From positions 16,071,799 to 16,135,798 of the forward strand of contig NC_084813.1 in assembly GCF_963583255.1 (NCBI RefSeq): a stretch of 64,000 bases of DNA, in the 5' to 3' direction. Made by a program: the position numbers and the translations under genes. This document shows, piece after piece, positions 10,344-21,691 of the stretch. The stretch comes from Pyrus communis. Taxonomy: Eukaryota > Streptophyta > Magnoliopsida > Rosales > Rosaceae. The stretch's first letter is position 1. Each line of letters starts with the position of its first letter. The notes below the pieces were generated by a model that was not told where the DNA came from, made no database searches, and worked only from the letters and a program-made list of their open reading frames with translations.

Positions 10344-11149
10344 TTCAGTTTTACCCCGGCAAGAGAAGAAGAGACGACATGGTGGCTCTGAACCGAAGCC
10401 GTCAATCTCCGATCTCCGTTTGTTGGTTTTATTTATTTTTCAGTTTATGGGTTTTTAATTTTATGGTTACCCATTTGAAATTTATGTAATTTAAGGTGAA
10501 AAAGTTTGTATTTTTCTCTGAATATGATTTGAAATTTTCTAGATCTATTGTGGACTTGACTTTGAATTTGAATGTGGGCATGCGATATTGGAGTCTGATT
10601 ATGGCATTTAGGCTTTGTTTTTGTTTCAATCTACATTGATCAGTTAATTTGTTGAATTATTTCATGATTTTGCAAATTTTAAAGTTTTAGAATTTTGAAT
10701 CCTGGTGATGTACAATTCCTTGAAGAATATATGTTTCTGTATTTGCTTAAGTTTTGAAAATTTGAATTCAATCTGCTTGATCATAAGTAGTTGAATTACT
10801 TGAATATATTCAAGATTTTTAGACTCAATTCTCTGATATATGAGAACTGGGAGGTTGATGGGCATTAGGCAGGTTCCTTCCATTTACATCATATTTTGAA
10901 AGAACAAAAACATCGAAAAAAAATCGAAACCGAACCAAAGAAACCCAAAACCGAAAAAAAAATGAAAAAAAATTGAACCAAACTGAACCGAAATTTCAGT
11001 TCGGTTTCGATTTTGGCAAAAAACCGAACCGTTTCGAACCCAACCCAACCCTAGTATGGTGCTGACATTGACCTTTAAGAGTTTAGAATGTTGCTTAATG
11101 CGCGGAAAAACTTTGATGACCATTACTATTTCACATGAAGACCCAGACT

Positions 11150-11550
11150 TATATGGGGGCTTTACATCTTGGATATCCCTAGTTAGACAAAAATTGGTTC
11201 AAGGACGTCCTGGTGGTCGATGGCGACTGGGAAAAAGATATCTCAGGTGTAGGACCATGATTTTCCAGGGTTGCAGTTAGGCTAATCCGAATACAGTTAC
11301 CTCAGAAGTTTGGTCATGGACTCACCAGCTCCGGGCAGAGCTGTATCAAAAGGAATAGCGGTGCCACCATCATTTTGCTCCTGGCACTAGGCGGAATCCT
11401 AGGGACTCCGCTGGATGGTCATGCTTGTTCCACAAGACATGCGATCTGGTTTGGATATGGACATAATCAGATCCTATTAGTCTTGGAGTTCCTACAATCT
11501 AAGAATTAGCATGTGCCACAAATAATCATAACTCTTAAGAGGATGCAATA
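11150..11550 (+). repeat. Right arm of the inverted LTR-like pair
   Basis: Plus-strand homologue of the reverse complement of 5438-5795, continuing at 14257-14310 after the solo LTR. See the left arm for landmarks. Together the two arms flank about 5.3 kb, most of which is the hAT pair. Confidence 0.75.
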
Positions 11551-14256
11551 TGTTACGACCCGTACCTTAAATTATTGTATTTTAGTCCCGAGACATGTCT
11601 AATGACCATTTTGCCCCTGATGGGTGTCTTAAATAATTTAACGAGCTTCGACTCAAGAATTTAACCCTAATTCTTTCTTAAGTTTCATAACTTTATTTTT
11701 TTTACATTAGTTTTATGTCGAAAGCAATTACAAATCGAGACCTCGAGGGCTTATTTGTAATTTAAAGTAAATGGAGGGGAAAATTTGTAGTTTCACTTAA
11801 AAGATTTTAAGTGGGGTTATAACCCACTTCGGTCTCTCTCTCCTTCCTCATTTATGAAAATCCCTCACTCTCTCTAAATTGTCTCTTTCTCGAACTCACT
11901 TTATCTATCACCGAGAGAAGAGAGTTCTTACTCTCCTACTTACCTCCACAAATCAAACTTGAACATTATCACCGAGAGAAGAGAGTTCTTACTCTCCTAC
12001 TTACCGCCACAAATCAAACTTGAACCTTACATATTTGGAACCATTGAGACTTGAGGAACCAAGCGATGCCCTTGCATGCGTTATCGGAGCACCGTGGGGT
12101 GCTTTGCCATTAAAGTTGTAAGCTTGAAGCTCTCAAACTCGAACCCAGGTGAAACTCCTTTCTAAATGTGTAAATCTTTCTGCTATCTACATGTTCATGT
12201 AGTGGTTTTCATACTTAAATCTGTGGGTTTAAACCTCATTAACTCTGTGCATGTTTGCTCTACTCTGGCGACGAATTTTGGTGAAAACTGTCGAGTTCAA
12301 AGGTGGCTAAGGAGCTTCCTCCTCTTATTTCCATTTTTGGGTTTATGGGACCAAGATTTATGATGTTTTGGGAATGAAATTGCATGCACACTGCCTTCAT
12401 GTTTCCAGTTTTCAACAAGGGCAAACGGACGAACTCCAATGAGTTCGAGGTGTAATTCTCTATGAAATCTCCTACATTTCACTTGGGTAAGTTCTTGATC
12501 CTATATTAAGGGTTTTAAACATAAAAATCATGTTGGAAATCTTTGTTTTAATGCATGCATGTGTTCGATGCATTTTTCCAGAATCCTAGGTGGATTCAAC
12601 CTCCATTGGTCCAAATTTTGGTTTAGGTAATTTCCTAGACCTTAATTCGTGTTTTGGGTTGGTTTTGGAGTGTGAAATCATTGAAATATAGCACAGGGAA
12701 ACCCTAACAACGTTCTGGGTTATTCTCTGTAGTCCTCGACAGGGCTCTAGCATCGGGCGACGGTGACCAGCGATGATCACCATTAACTTTGACGACAAGA
12801 GATGAAATTCCGTTACCTTTGATGAAATCTATCAACGAAAAAGGTATGTTCTGTTAACTAACTTAAAACCTCACCGTATCGGCGCATAGCTCCGGCGAAG
12901 GCGAGTGAGACGTCTACTTGTCAAACTACTACAACTAGTATAACGGCGTATTCACCGACAACGATGGCTCACTACAACGCATATTTCTAGGTGTGTGACT
13001 GCGCTTAACACCACTGCGACGGTGCTTGGTGGAGCGTGGCTGGAACATAGAGGCGCTTGTCGGCGCTTGAGGGACCCAAGACCTACCTTTAGGTTTTTCG
13101 GTGTTCTAAATCACATGGTGCCCTCCGTTTGTGCAAATTCAATACCTAAATGGTAGTTTTGTGCAATGTTCCATAAAGTATCAATTTAAGCTTAACTTAG
13201 CTTATTATGATTATCATAAGCTTATTATAGGATCGAAAGGATATAGGTAAGGAGCCTATCGGTGAAAGACGCTCTACTTACCTATGAGTGGAGCCCTTTG
13301 AAAAACTAAACATTTTTAGCTTATATATATGTGGATGTGTTATATGCGAGTGCCTATTACTATGTTGGTCTTTGATGAGACTTATGATGGTAGTTGTTCA
13401 TATTTTGAGAAATATTGGTGATTTATTTTCACCACATGGTCATGAGGTGTTGAGGTGTTGATATGTCGAGGCGTTGAGGTGATATTTCATATAGTTATCT
13501 TCAGCCGTAGATCATTTGTAGGTGATATGTTATCCTAGTAGACGCTAGGATTATTGATGATTACCGGTAGTGAGTCTAGCTAATTGATGCTAACACACCC
13601 TGCATACTATACTTATGCTAGTAGACACTAGTATGATTGCTTGATTGATTGATTGAGAAGAGGTATGATTTCTGAACTTTTGATCGAATGCATTCGATCA
13701 TGGAAACTGTTGTGTTTTTCATTTACTATTATGGTAGTAAATACTATTATGTAGTTTCCACTATATATGTTTTCAAAACAGGGGTTATTATGTTGAATGA
13801 TTTTAAATGTGATAAAAATGGTCCACTCACATTTTGTTTTATTGACCCCATTAGGACTTAATGAAAGTAAGGAGAATACCGGTGGTGACGAGTGGGCTTG
13901 GTAGTGAGGCTTTCATCCTCTGGACTTAAGGTGATGGTTTATTTACTATGGTTTTATCCATTTTGTAATAATTGTATGATCGTACTTTTGATTAGGCATA
14001 ATACTGTACGTTTATGTGTTTACTGTTATGTGAAACTTCTAGCTCTGGTGTGATGTGATAATAACAGAAGTTAAATCCCAAGATAATTTGTGTCCCCAAG
14101 TGGGGAGGTTGATAAGTAAACTATGTAGAAGCTTACTATGGCTTCATCATTAAGTTGTCTTGTGATGTCATCTCCAGATGGGGTCATATGGTCAATTTAA
14201 TGTCGGCCAACACATCATGACCTCGTAACTTGTGTTATTGAGGTTGGGGTGCGTCA
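11551..14256 (+). mobile_element. Solo LTR, Tekay/Del-like gypsy type, TSD CAATA
   Basis: A 2706-bp segment beginning TGTTACGACCCGTACC and ending GGGGTGCGTCA, flanked by a perfect CAATA duplication (11546-11550 and 14257-14261). The ends resemble the minus-strand reading of the LTRs at 33663 and 41146 (TGTGACAACCCGTCCC ... GGGATGTGTCA), so its sense is plus. No protein-coding internal region is present. The inverted paralogous arm at 5438-5795 shows the uninterrupted site. Its content of tandem GTTGAGGTG and GTAGACGCTAG motifs and GAGAG tracts is LTR-like. Open frames inside are chance. Confidence 0.88.
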
Positions 14257-14338
14257 CAATATCTTTTTTTAGATATCCTCTAGGATTCTCCCAACATAGA
14301 ATGAGGATTCTATCCTAAAAAAGATTTATCCCCCACTG

Positions 14339-14346
14339 TATAAATA
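14339..14346 (+). promoter_or_regulatory. TATA box of the Tat-like LTR
   Basis: TATAAATA within the LTR remnant, followed about 30 bp later by a pyrimidine/purine transition as at retroelement start sites. The element is dead, so present activity is doubtful. Confidence 0.5.
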
Positions 14347-15301
14347 CACCTACCTATCGAGGGTTCATCTATGGTAACACAATCTAAACACTTGAATCTT
14401 CTTGCCCACTGCTTGAGTCTAAAATCATTTGCTAACTTGATTGTCGGAGAGCCCTTGGCCAGCACACCCCTCACCTCTAGGCTTGCCCACGATTATTTTA
14501 CTATTTTGTAGGTTGCTCGGATTTGTGCTCGACCATCGCCCACGGAGGTGCGAAAATATGGTTCCAGCAAGTGGTGCTTTCATTGTGAGAGAACTCATAT
14601 TCATCTCGACCATATCACTCTGCCGATTAAAATGTCAAAAAGCTCAATTAATCACGTTGGTTTTGCCACCTCCTAGGGTAGTATCCATCATGGGTACGGT
14701 GGCATGGCCGCCATAGACAAGATATGGGAAAACGTCATGGAAATCTGTTTGTCTCTAGAAGAGGTCTGACGAAGCCCACTATCTAGAGAACCTGCTAGAC
14801 TCGCCGACATAAAGGCATGTGTCATAGTCTTCAAAGAAGCTGTTACTCGTTTCAAAGAATTGGCGGTCCGAAAGACGAATGTGATCGATCTAACATCCGA
14901 ACCTAAACGCTCTGGTAAGTTACATCTTGGTCGATAATGGCTCAAGGGTCAGTGTCATATTCAAGGACACCATCAAGAAGATGGGAATTTCAACAAAGGA
15001 AAAACAATATTTCACACCTTTAACGGGCACCTGTGTAATCTCTACGAACGGTGAAGCTAGTGGTCCAAGCAAAGCTCTATAACTATTTAGCTTGAACTGG
15101 TTACATTAGATGAAGGTTGTCCCATCCAGCTATCACCAATTGCTCTGTTACCCCCCTCTCGGTGGAGAAAAAGAAATAAAAGGTTATCAATCAGTGGCGC
15201 ATTGCTGCTCATTCGAAGCATGAACATGATCAAAATAGGAGAACAAAGTTTCAACACCTGCATGGAAGAATTAATACAGCAATCATAGCCAGGGTCAACA
15301 G

Positions 15302-16250
15302 ATGAGTTATAATGAATTTAACTTAGATCTTAACCCCCAAGATGATGGCACACTAAAGTTGAAGGCAGACAAAGACGTCTTGTACATTAGCCTTGATTCT
15401 GACAGACAAGAACGAAAAGCCAAGATCGACTCGAAGCTCACCGACCGAGAAAAAAATTGTTCACCAGCTTCTTACGAGTTAACAAAGATGTTTTTGTATG
15501 GTCAGCAAAAGACATGCCTTGAATCGATCCCTCTATGATCTACCACCGTCTCTACCTAGACCTAATTGCCAAACCAGTTATCCAGCGCAAAAGGAACCAC
15601 GGAATAGAGTGTAGTAAGATCATAGAATCAGAAATAGACAAACTTAAGGATGCCCAGTTTATCATCGAAGTTCACCACCCGGAAAGGCTCGTGAACATTG
15701 TACTATTACAAAATAAGAATGGGAAGTAGAAAGTATGTGTAGACTTTACGGACCTTAACAAGGCTTGCTCAAATGATCCATATCCACCCTCACGAATCGA
15801 CCTATTGGTAGATTCAACCATGAGACACGAATTCTTGAGTTTCATAGATGCTTAATCCAGATACAAGCAAATAAAGATGTACATGCCAAACATGGAAGCA
15901 ACATCTTTTGTTATCAACTGAGGTACATACTGTTATAAAGTCATGCCTTTTGGACTAAAAACATACTAACGACTTTTCAATCAAATATTTAAGTAGAAGA
16001 TTAGAGACACAATGGAGGTCTACATGGAAGACATGGTTGTCAAGAGCAAAGAAAAGAAAGACCATATAACACATCTCCAAGAATCGTTTGATCTGCTCCG
16101 AAAGTACAATATGAAACTAAACCAGAAAAGTGTATCTTCAAAGTAGCGTCAAGCAAATTCTTGGGTTATATGGTTACTAAGCATGGAATTGAGGTTAACC
16201 CATATCAGATCAGAGCTATTATAGAATTATGATCATCTAGAACCATAAAA
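15302..16250 (+). pseudogene. Tat-clade reverse transcriptase relic
   Basis: Readable blocks in order: pre-RT segment with DMPGIDPS-like and YHRLYLDLIAKPV (15500-15590); FIIEVHHPERLVNIVLLQNK (15660-15715); CVDFTDLNKAC (15735-15770); FLSFIDA (15832-15852); KVMPFGLK (15937-15960); the catalytic region as VYMEDMVVKS (16020-16050), where family members have Y-x-D-D; and KFLGYMVTKHGIEVNP (16151-16200). In-frame stops follow NGK at 15727, FIDA at 15853 and FVIN at 15918, and the frame shifts near 15480 and 16130. The change of the first catalytic Asp to Glu and the stops show it is inactive. Confidence 0.85.
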
Positions 16251-16379
16251 CAAAAACAAAGCCTGACAAGACGAGCTGGTAGCCATTAGCAAATTCCTTT
16301 CACGATCCACCGATAAGTGCAAACCATTCTTCACAACGATAAAGAAAAGCAAGGTTTACTCTGGATAGATGAATATGAG

Positions 16380-17110
16380 GAGGCCTTCACTAAAGTTAAG
16401 AAATACCTTTCCAAACCCTGCTGATATCTAAACTAGTAGACGGAGAAAACTTATACTTGTACTTGGCCTTATCTGACTCTATAGTAAGCGCAACCCTAAA
16501 TCAAGAATACTCAGGAAAACAGAAACCTGTATACTACATATCAAAAACTCTTAACCAGAGACGAGGTATCAAAAAATGGAAAAACTGTTCCTGGCACCAG
16601 TAACAGTAGTTAGAAAACTCTAATCGTGTTTCCAGTCATTCAGGGTAGTCTACATGACGGAGTATCCGTTGAGATCCATCTTGCATAGTCTCGACGCCTC
16701 GTCCAGAGTCAACAAATGGGCTATCAAACTAGGGCAACATGAAATAATCTATTAACCCAAGGTTCAAGCACTGGCAGACTGTGTAGCTGAATTCACACCA
16801 TCAGTTCAAAGTACTACAGGCGCAACAAGTTCCCAAGGCCTTCTAGAAAATCCCCGTTTTTGGAAGCTTTACGTAGATGGGTCATCTAACATACTCAGGG
16901 ATGGCGTAGGGATCATGCTGCAAACACTCGATAGATACATACTTAAATAAGCTTTGAAACTCAGGTTTAAGACAAGTAACAATGAAGCAGAGTAAGAGGC
17001 CTTTCTTGCAAGACTCAGAGTCGCGAAAGAACTCGATGTAAAGGAACTGCTAATTTATTGTGACTCGATTCTCATAATAAATCAGGTCACAAGGGACTAT
17101 GCTGCACATC
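16380..17110 (+). pseudogene. Two RNase H domain relics of the Tat-clade element
   Basis: The first RNase H is seen as IVSATLNQEYSGKQKPVYYISKTL (split by context, 16480-16555). The second begins WKLYVDGSSN at about 16860 and continues through TSNNEAE (16974-16994), ARLRVAKELDVKELLIYCDS (17010-17070) and NQVTRDY (17080-17100), with stops replacing residues near 16950 and 16995. The second type is the Tat-specific RNase H with conserved D in VDGSS, E in NNEAE and D in YCDS. Confidence 0.8.
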
Positions 17111-17552
17111 ATCCTAACATGGGGCTCTACCTAAACAAGGCCATATAAGATCGACAAAGTGGAAGGCAACAGAACCTATCACCTGCAGCACATGGATGAA
17201 ACCCCAATCACCAAGAAGCAGAACATCGCTAAGCTCATAAAATATTATCTGTAAATGCACCACACGAACTACACGCAGTTTGATTCCCTTCTCGAGATAT
17301 GTAGGCAATTCTCCTCGAACCCAATAGCAATGCCATCGTAAGCGTGAAGACAAGTCTACGGAGAACTCATCCCCTTAAGCCCCACCATAGACTTATTGTC
17401 ATATCATCTGTTCCTTAGAGTTACACCAATGATTTGATACTCCATCCCAGAGATATGTAGGCAATCCTTTTGGGATTCAATCACACCCCCTTATCAATAT
17501 AATTCTGCTTTGAATCATGAATAAAGAGAAGTTATATTAAATATATGTTCTG

Positions 17553-17718
17553 CCACTCAATACTACGGTCTGGTGCTATTCCTCTTCAGTTGGAAGTGAG
17601 AGGTCTTAAGTTCGAATCTCGTAGATGGCGAATTCGATACCAAATTAGGCTACCCATTGTGTGGCTTAGCCGAACTCCCCCTTCCCTTAGTGTAAAAATA
17701 TCGATGTACTAAAAAAAA
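17553..17718 (+). mobile_element. tRNA-derived SINE, full length or nearly so
   Basis: Polymerase III A-box-like GGTCTGGTGCTATTC (about 17568) and B-box-like AGTTCGAATCTC (about 17609) lie about 40 bp apart. They are followed by a CCCTTCCCTTAGTGTA body and a short A-rich tail (TACTAAAAAAAA). A related 3' end lies at 53718-53799. No clear target duplication was seen. Confidence 0.8.
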
Positions 17719-17934
17719 TGGAAAAATTAGTATCTGGTCCCTAGTTTCTAATGTTCATCAATGCCCCCTCGACCAGTTCCTAGGTTTGTTTTTGCCTTTT
17801 CTGTTTAAACAGTGCCTTATTCCTGTATAACTATTATTAACTAAATGTAATTAGAAGTAAGAACTGGTAGCTCGAAGTTAATCTTTATCCGGTTTTTAGA
17901 TTTTTATTCTTCGTGTGTAGTGCCCCCCGCGCCA

Positions 17935-17955
17935 ACACACACACACACACACACA
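17935..17955. repeat. (AC)n microsatellite
   Basis: About ten AC units just after a C-rich stretch. Confidence 0.95.
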
Positions 17956-18386
17956 TTTATTCGTGTGCTCGCCTGAGTGCCCACTACTGGCAAACGGGAA
18001 AATTTCTCAGTTTAAAAGTTGCATTACCAGGTCTTTGTTGTTCAAAAGTAATTCATACATAAAACTGGTGGTAAATGGGTCTTTAGATAGAGGGGGATAC
18101 CGATGCATCAAAGACCCATTTGAGAAAATCTTGGTAATGCAAGCGAAACATGAAAACTGGTGGAATAATGACTTTCTATAATATTTGTGCAGCCTTGGGT
18201 AGTCCTTTCTGACATCATATTTTTTGAATTTAAGACCTTCCCCCAACCCTCCCACTGCTTTGGCTAGTTTAGCCAAGGGTGCATGAGCTCCAATGTGACC
18301 TTTTATTTGCCAATCTTGCTTTATCTATGGCATATCCCATTAACTAAAATTCACCAGTGTTCTGTGTAATTGGTATTTTATTGTAG

Positions 18387-19518
18387 GGCTTGTGTAGTTG
18401 TTGATGGTCATCTTTATCATATCGGTGGTCAAGAAGGTGATTTCATGGCCAAACCCCTATTTTTAAGTGCTCTCTTAGGAATGAGGTAAGAAGTAAATGT
18501 ATTTATTGTTCTTTTGTTGGATCAGTTATTACTGAGTTTTAATGCACCATATATTCTTTTTTATGTATTATCATTTGTACAGATGCAAAAGGAAATACGA
18601 TGGATCTTTGAGGCTTTTAATACACACACGCTAACACCTATATTACTCACCCAGTTAGAGCCATGCATTTACGAAGGAACCACTCAATTACTTACAAGAA
18701 GCTTCAGAGAGCCATACCCAAACAAGGAACGAAAATTCTATCAACCAAAGGATAAATCTGGACTTGTCCTCTTTTATAAGGAACGAAATGAAGTGGAAAG
18801 TGTTACCTCCTATGCCTAAGCCAGGTTCCCATATTGAATTCGCTTGTGCTGTTGTCAACAACTCTATTGTTATTGTTGGAGGCACAACTGAGAAGTACCC
18901 TGTGACTAAGAAGATGACTTTGGTTGGTGAAATATTCCAGTTCAACTTGAGTAACTGGTATTTCCGTTCTACTCGTTATATTCATACAACACTGACTGTA
19001 TATGCTTAATTGTTTTACATGTACACAAACGAAAAAAAAGCCACGCAAACGGCAAGGCAATCATTGTTGGTATGTAGGGTTATAGGACTAGAATGTGTTC
19101 AACTACCTCTTCCTTTTTCTTTTAGTTGCTCAACTTTTGCAAATAGGATGGTAGCTTGTATGTAGCAATTGATATAAATGCAGGCGCTTTGTTTCTACAA
19201 ACGATCTATAGCGGATAACGGATCATAAGTTTCTTTTGTTATTGAAATCTTATTTGTAGTGACACCTATTAGCCCTGCACTCCTTATGTCCAAAGGGGTT
19301 GGGTTCTAATGCTTGTTTCTACTCTTATTTCTGATTTTCGACGATTGCAGAAGTGGTTAGTTCTTGGGAAACTTCCATTTCGGGTTAAAACCACGCTAGC
19401 TGGTTTCTGGAATGGGTGCCTGTATTTTTCATCCGGACAACGAAACAAAGGACCAGATAATCCCCAACCAAAGGTCATCGGAGAGTTGTGGAGAACGAAA
19501 TTAAAACTGAACTCGTGA
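18387..19518 (+). pseudogene. Broken 3' half of a kelch-repeat (galactose-oxidase-like) gene
   Basis: Three exon-like pieces can be read. First, 18387-18485 after a TTGTAG acceptor: ACVVVDGHLYHIGGQEGDFMAKP, then a frame change of two bases after which PIFKCS and RNE are readable, ending at GAG before GTAAG. Second, about 18787-18956: NEMKWKVLPPMPKPGSHIEF, NNSIVIVGGTTEKYPVTKK and VGEIFQFNL, two kelch blades. Third, 19351-19518 after a TTGCAG acceptor: KWLVLGKLPFRVKTTLAGFW to a TGA stop. These match the C-terminal half of a plant kelch family of about 415 residues, which I associate with Arabidopsis At1g51540 and At3g27220. The N-terminal half and promoter are absent upstream, where the Tat-like element and a SINE lie. 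The junction between pieces two and three does not join in frame, and about 170 bp of unrecognised sequence precedes piece two. A dead remnant is the best reading; an assembly error in a live gene is the alternative. Confidence 0.78.
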
Positions 19519-21691
19519 TAGGTTCCTTCATGTTGATTCTTTGGCACAATTGTTTTCTGTCAGTCTAACCATTCGCCGTCTCGTAACCAATCATTCATTT
19601 ATTAAGTTTTGGATTAGAAATGTTCTTCCCTGTTGCAGTAAATAGAAAAGTCACCTACTTACAGGCAATCTTGTGTACAGAGACTATTACTGTATTTCTC
19701 ATTGTTGTTCCACGTTATGTAACCTTGTACATTAAATTGAGTTCCACGTGAATGATCATTAGCAGAAACAAGAGTGTTTGTCGCAAGGAATTTTAGTATG
19801 GTGTTGAATCTCTTCACGAGTCATGTAATTATTGACGCGACGTTTGACACATGGTTGATACAACCGGTGACATCCAAGAATCTCTACGTATTTTACTATG
19901 GTTTTTTGTGCGTTGCTGGCTATTATTGTTGATGTTTTAGAAAAACGAAAGGACAGTGATTTTCGCACCATTTTGAGCTTCATACACACTTCTATTTAGT
20001 CATAGCCATTGATTCAGTTTGTTTTATTTAATTCAATGACTATAAATAAATAGGGTTGTGAGAAATTGAAAGGAGTGAAAATCAATTTTTAAAATGAAAA
20101 CGCACTTGTACACATAGGGTAAAATTTAGGCTTATTATATTGCAACCCCACATATTGTTGAATACACCCTACGTACTTAATACAACCCATATTTGCTTTT
20201 TTAATTTAAACTTATCTTAATACACCCCGTTTACTTTCCTATAATACCCTCACACCCCACTCTCACCATATAACTTACATTTTCTACGTACACCCCACAC
20301 TCTTCAAATTTTAAGTGCAAATACATAAGGTCATCCAAAAGTACCTTCGGTGTAAAGCTGAAGCTGGTGTGATTTCGAAATATTTTTAATTTTTCTATTG
20401 GAGTGGTGCCAACAATTGTTTGATTATTTGCATGTGTTTATCCCTTCATGTTTCTCTATCCCTTCCATGGAAAGAGGAGGAAGGTTGTGGGTATTCCGTA
20501 CCAGTAGTTGAGGAAGATGATTTTCGCAACAGTGGATGAGGAAGATGAGGAAGATAAAAATCCAAAAAAAATATGGCAGCTATAAAAGTGTAGAGCTTTA
20601 TATAGAGTAGGAGCAGTGGCACTGGGTAATGGGGATTAAATAAATATTAGGGTTGATGATGATGATTCCTCTCCTTTTCCTTTGATCGAATCATGGGAAT
20701 GGATTTAGTTATTGAATCATTGAATTAGAGGAAGAGATTAGGTTGTTACGCTGCTTTTAAAATCAAGGGATCTTTGTGATCTAATGTGGCTAAGGTTTAT
20801 TAGGTGTGTGATTCTCATCATCAATCATATTTGTTTTTAATGGATATCATTCATAACGCAGTTATATACATGCCGATGTCGTTGAAATCACTAAAACAAT
20901 GAAAATATGAAGTCTTACCTTATGTAAAGTTTCCGAAACGTTGATTTCACGTTTCATTTGTCAAGAATAATTTTTTCAATTAACATGTTTGTAGTTTCAT
21001 TAATTCTACAATGGAGGATAAGAGTGGTTTCGAGAGTTGAAGAAGATAAATAAACTTGGGATGTACATGTGAAAAGTAATTTGGATTTTTAATTTTTTTT
21101 AAACCTTATAAAGTCAAAATTGTCATTACATATTAGGTATGCAAATCATTTAATATTAAATTTTAATAAGAGGTGAATTCATTGTGGAATGCTAATGAAA
21201 AAAATCTAAAATTTAATTCAAGTTCTTTCATTAAAATTCTTTCATCATATCGAAAAGGTTTACCGTCGAGATGCGTTGCTAAACTATGATTTCGTAACCG
21301 AAGTAAAATCGTAAACTATACCAAACTACACTATTTTTAGTATATATCTCACACAGCCACACAAGGTTATCAATTCTCACATGTAACATATGTGGGGGAC
21401 AATTATAACATTAGTGAATTGAAACATTTAGATGGACAGTCTCACTGAAAAATCACTTTGCTACGTACAAGGTACACCCTCTTAAATGAGAAATTAATAT
21501 AAAAAAAAGAAATTCATAAGAGATGCTGGAAGAAAAGATGTTGGATAATGCCATTTAGTCAGATAATCTCAGTTCTTTTTCCTTTTTCCTTGAACAAAAC
21601 ATAATCTCAATTCTTAAGAGATGTACACAGCAAGTAATGAGCTACTATGTAAAAGACATGGAGCAATGCACTGGCATCCACGAAAACACTT
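19519..21691. other. Intergenic region, no gene recognised
   Basis: AT-rich sequence between the kelch relic and the 3' end of the F-box/kelch gene. A stretch at 20130-20330 is rich in ACACCCC and ACAACCC motifs and may be a decayed MITE. The 100-150 bp next to 21691 should contain the 3' UTR of the minus-strand gene. Confidence 0.5.

Larger units (their letters stand above)
6606..11053. mobile_element. Non-autonomous hAT-type element, TSD GTATGGTG, host of a second hAT-type element
   Basis: The outer ends are TAGGGGTGGGTTC on the left and GAACCCAACCCAACCCTA on the right, an inverted pair rich in the AACCGAACC motif typical of plant hAT MITE families. The element is flanked by a perfect 8-bp duplication GTATGGTG (6598-6605 and 11054-11061), the hAT hallmark. 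Total length is 4448 bp. Subtracting the nested 3338-bp element and its 8-bp duplication leaves about 1.1 kb. That remainder holds a long pyrimidine tract and a leader-like stretch near 10190-10430, possibly captured host sequence. No transposase domain was seen, so it must be mobilised in trans if at all. Confidence 0.88.
14257..17480 (+). mobile_element. Decayed Tat-clade Ty3/gypsy element
   Basis: A plus-strand retroelement relic. Order seen: the end of an LTR with a TATA box, a primer/leader-like stretch ending near AGCAAGTGGTGCTTTCATTG, scattered gag/protease remnants to about 15.3 kb, then reverse transcriptase, RNase H and a second RNase H-like domain to about 17.1 kb. Two RNase H regions with the second reading LYVDGSSN are diagnostic of the Tat lineage. 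Integrase and a clear 3' LTR were not recognised, although GATATGTAGGCAAT motifs near 17.29 and 17.45 kb look LTR-like. Many stops and frame changes: old and inactive. The outer boundaries are approximate. Confidence 0.75.
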
